Origin: Ophiosphaerella korrae
Lineage: Eukaryota > Ascomycota > Dothideomycetes > Pleosporales > Phaeosphaeriaceae
DNA length: 64,000 nucleotides
Assembly (NCBI GenBank): GCA_028456385.1
Contig: JALNQF010000064.1
Location: 124,001-188,000 of the forward strand
Direction: 5' to 3'
The notes beneath the pieces are model-generated. The model searched no databases. It was given only the letters and a program-made list of their open reading frames with translations, and had not been told where the DNA came from. A program made the translations under genes and the position numbers. Positions 60,579 through 64,000 of the stretch are shown in pieces (the first letter of the stretch is position 1; each line of letters opens with the position of its first letter).

Positions 60579-63500
60579 ATTGTTAGGATAGCATTAGCAA
60601 TTTAATCCTTTGACTACAGAACGCTAATACAAGATAGTTGCAAAACATCTTCTATTGTTTATAGTTATTATAGATCCCTACACGAACTTTTGTTATTACC
60701 TTACAATCTACTAACCCTTCTAAGATAGGTACCTATAGTCGACGACAGGAGGCCTATTACACCTTGCTAATTTGGTTATTGCGAGAAGCAAAGCGTAAGT
60801 AGCGCGCAGTCTAGCTAACACGATAGTAGAAAGTTTAACTAAAACAAGCAAAGCCCCTAGGAGTAGTTACGAGTCTAATAGCACTGCATAGGAAACAATC
60901 AAGGACTAAATTAACAACTTAATCTTGGACAAAGAAGATATAAAGATAGTAATCGATACCTTAGAAACGTAGAACAAAGAATTGCAGGATTACGTAAAAT
61001 AGAACAAGGCACAAATTAAAGCAATTATCGAAGGCTAGAACTAGATAGAATTAATTACCTAACAACTAGAAATAAGTGCAACGAAGAAACTACCTAAGAT
61101 ACCTGTCCTTAAGAAGTTTAATAAGACAAGGGAAAAACTAAGACCCTTTATAGCCTTAGCACAACTCTAGATAGACGTACAAGTACTACACTTTAACATA
61201 GAAGAAAAGAAGGTAATATATATTAGAATACATCTTAAAGAAAATGCGATAAGATAGTTTAAACCCTACTAGACAGATTATACAACACACGCTCTAATAA
61301 CCTAAAAGGACAAAACAAGAGCTATCTTTAGAAGTTACGAATACTTTACTAGACGAATAAGAGTAGTATTTAGAGATATAGACGTTACCTAACAAGCTAA
61401 AGAACGGCTAGAAAAGCTTATACAAAGCTAGAGTGTTCTAGAGTACGTATTATAGTTTAAATAACTATCGCAAAACATAGAATAGAATAAGTTAGCCTTA
61501 ATATTATAATTTAAACAAGGACTAAACTTAAAAATCTAATACGAAATAATCTATATAGAAAAACCCTAAACGCTAGAAGCCCTAAAACAACAAGCAATAC
61601 AAATTAATAACGATCTTCGAGAATAGAAGAAGAATAAGTATAGAGGTTATACCTAGAATTAGGATAAGGGAGACCCTATAATCCTTAATACTAATAAGGA
61701 TAGGAAGAGGAAGAAGAATAAAGACTTTACGTGCTTTAACTATAGTAAGAAAGGCTACTACGCGAAAGACTACTAATTACAAAAGAAAAGGGATATAGTA
61801 TACTATAAATATAGGAAACTAGGATACTTTGCAAAAGACTACAAAAGTAAAGACCTAAGAAAAAACAAAGAAACTTAGTTAAAAACAACTAAAAACAAGA
61901 AAGAAGTACTAAAAGCACAAGCTAAACCTTAGGAGAAGGTAGTAAGGAGTAAAGAAGCACAATATATAATACTCTATTAGACCTTTTGTTATAATAATAA
62001 CTACTATATATATCTTTCTAGTAAATAGGGAGTAGTATAGTTCCTATAGAAATAGAGATATAGAGTAGCTATAATAAAAGAAAGTAGAATAAAAGTATAG
62101 CTAGAAGAGATAGCCTATATAATAGACCTACTAATAGAAGATTTAGAAGGGGAAGAACCCTAGACCCTATTAATCTAGGCTAATAGACTAGCACTAGATA
62201 AAGAGACTACTATAGCTCCCTCTAAAGGACTACGAGGAAGTAAGAGACAAGTTAGTATAAGAAGTATAGAGTATACCTAGCTAATAATATATAGCTATAA
62301 CAGCCTTACTATAATAGATATAGAGGAACAAAACAAAGAATAGAGATTCGTTTAAATATACTTAATAGTTATAAGTATAGAGGAAGCGTACAAAGACTAG
62401 AAAGAATATAATCCTAAAGAAATAAAGTTTATACTATTTTAAGAATAGATAAAATAGTACATAGTTATAGTAAGAAGAATACCTATATAAAAAGAATAGT
62501 AGTACCTTGTAAGAAAAACGCAATAGATTAATAAAGCCTATACACTAAGAATACTAGTAGTGTACTATATCCTAATAATAGATACACCTAAAAAAGATAA
62601 GTACTAGGAAAGGGATAACAAAATAATAGATCTAAAACATCTAGCATACTTTAAAGTATTATAGATATTATACCTAGATAAAAATTATATTATACATAGA
62701 AACTCTAAAGTAAATAACAATATATAGCCTATATAGAGAAGAGGCTATAACTATATAAGAGTAATCCTAGTAGAAGATATCTAAGGATAGGAGATAATCC
62801 TAGAAGATAGATACGTAGTAGTAAGACCTAGCCTAAAACTATCTAAAAAATGCGTCTAAGGAAGACTATAGTATAAATGCATGTATAATAAATACTTAAA
62901 ATACAAAGAATACAAGCTTAAAGTAGGCCTATAGCCTAAGAAAGATAGATAGTTTGTAAAGATACCTAAGTAAGAACAGCTAAAAGGCGTAGGAGGCCTA
63001 TATATTATAAAAACAGGTACTTACTAAGGAAGAAAAGTACGATTAATAATTAATAGTAGAGCTACGAGAAACTTTATATTAAAGAAGTTTGTAGAAACAC
63101 AAGGAATAAGGTACACAACAAAGAAATATCCTCGACAATTAAGTACAATTAAAGGAAAACTATTCTAAGAACCTATTAGATTTAAAATAGTTCCCTCTAT
63201 ATTAAAACTAGAAGGAATAATAATCAAGAATATAGTTATAGATATAACAACAATCAATAACGAACAAGATATAATACTAGGAATACTATAGTTATAAATA
63301 ACTAACCTATAGATTAATTAGAGAATAGAAACAATTAACTACTATAGAATAGATACGTTAAAAGCTAACATAAGCACTTGTAAAGGAGAATTCCCTAAAG
63401 AGTATAAGAAATAGGAAAAACAACTTATAGAACCCAAAGATTACCTTCTAGAATATTAACTATAGGACCTAGCAATAGAACTAGTAGAAGGTAAAAATGT

Positions 63501-64000
63501 AGGATAGAGCCTAGTCTACTAGAAAACAGAAGAAGAGTCTAAAATTAAATAAACATTTATCTAGAATACAATAAAAAAGGGATAGATAAAGGAATCTAAA
63601 TCCTTAGTAGCGCACAGACTTATATTTATAGATAAAAAGGGAATAAACAACAAAAGGCCCTACGTAGATTTTAGAAAAACTAACGCAATTACAAACAAGA
63701 ACTAATACCTACTACTACAAATAGATAAAATGCAAGATAGACTATAGAAAGCAAAGATCTTTATAAAGTTAGACATCTAAAACGCCTACTACTAAATTAG
63801 AATTAAAGAGGGTAATAAGTAGAAGATAGCTTTTAGAACACAGTACAAACTATATAAATACTTAGTTATACTATTCGGCTTAATAAATGCACTAGTAGTA
63901 TTCTAAGAAAAGATTAATATAGTACTAAGAGAGTACTTAGATATATTTATATTTGCATACTTAGACGACATCCTTATATTCTTAGAAATAGAGGAGGAAT
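60579..64000 (+). mobile_element. RIP-degraded Ty3/gypsy retrotransposon, truncated by window end
   Basis: Order of remnants matches gag-pol. Gag-like sequence lies near 61.1-61.6 kb. A zinc knuckle reads CFNYSKKGYYAKDY at about 61.74 kb (expected C-x2-C-x4-H-x4-C, with Cys and His changed to Tyr). A protease-like block is near 63.0-63.3 kb. Reverse transcriptase pieces from about 63.6 kb include FRTQYKLY and YLVILFGLINA, then YLDDILIF at the very end. TAG/TAA stops occur every few codons and C/G are depleted, as expected from RIP. A possible LTR start TGTTAGGATAGC is at about 60579. The right part (RNase H, integrase, 3' LTR) lies beyond the window. Confidence 0.85.

Overview
The window looks like nuclear DNA of a filamentous ascomycete, probably a plant-associated saprotroph or pathogen. 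Genes are split by short introns of about 42-72 nt with GTAAGT-type donors and CTAAC-like branch points. Families typical of these fungi are present: a Zn2Cys6 regulator, a GH11 xylanase, a vanadium chloroperoxidase, and SesA/NACHT, HET and MACPF-like proteins. Transposon relics carry the dense TAG/TAA/TGA load expected from repeat-induced point mutation (RIP). No tRNA, rRNA or CRISPR was seen.

Region 1 (about 0.3-18.1 kb) is an aromatic-compound gene cluster: a flavin monooxygenase, a Zn2Cys6 regulator, a 2,3-dihydroxybenzoate decarboxylase, a class III CoA-transferase, a salicylate-hydroxylase-like FAD monooxygenase, a vanadium chloroperoxidase and a stilbene/carotenoid-cleaving dioxygenase. 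Together they suggest breakdown or modification of plant phenolics: a stilbene-type cleavage, ring hydroxylation and decarboxylation of a salicylate/2,3-DHB-type acid, CoA activation and halogenation. Two members look damaged. The CoA-transferase lacks one base in an exon, and the flavin monooxygenase lacks a conserved segment.

Region 2 (about 18.2-30.2 kb) is mixed: a GC-rich membrane protein gene broken at two poly-G tracts, a Tc1/mariner relic, an MDR oxidoreductase pseudogene with two stops, a hAT relic, an intact coiled-coil protein, a hAT-type MITE with terminal inverted repeats, and an intact secreted GH11 xylanase.

Region 3 (about 32.6-52.4 kb) is the most unusual. Three genes with a MACPF-like signature (two forward, one reverse) lie next to a HET-domain fragment, an intact SesA-NACHT-ankyrin NLR, a SERAC1-like alpha/beta-hydrolase pseudogene (an NLR-associated fold) split by a small dispersed repeat, an intact zinc-finger/coiled-coil/vWA protein and a decayed ankyrin stretch. 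It reads as an island of self/non-self recognition, cell-death and pore-forming-type genes, partly decayed.

Region 4 (about 52.6-64 kb) is mostly repeats: a duplicated repeat, LINE (Tad-like) fragments, two pogo/Fot-like relics and a RIP-degraded Ty3/gypsy element running off the end. One intact gene, a REX4-type zinc-finger RNA exonuclease, sits inside it.

Exon coordinates were read by eye. Where a model is marked phase-consistent, the exon lengths sum to a whole number of codons.
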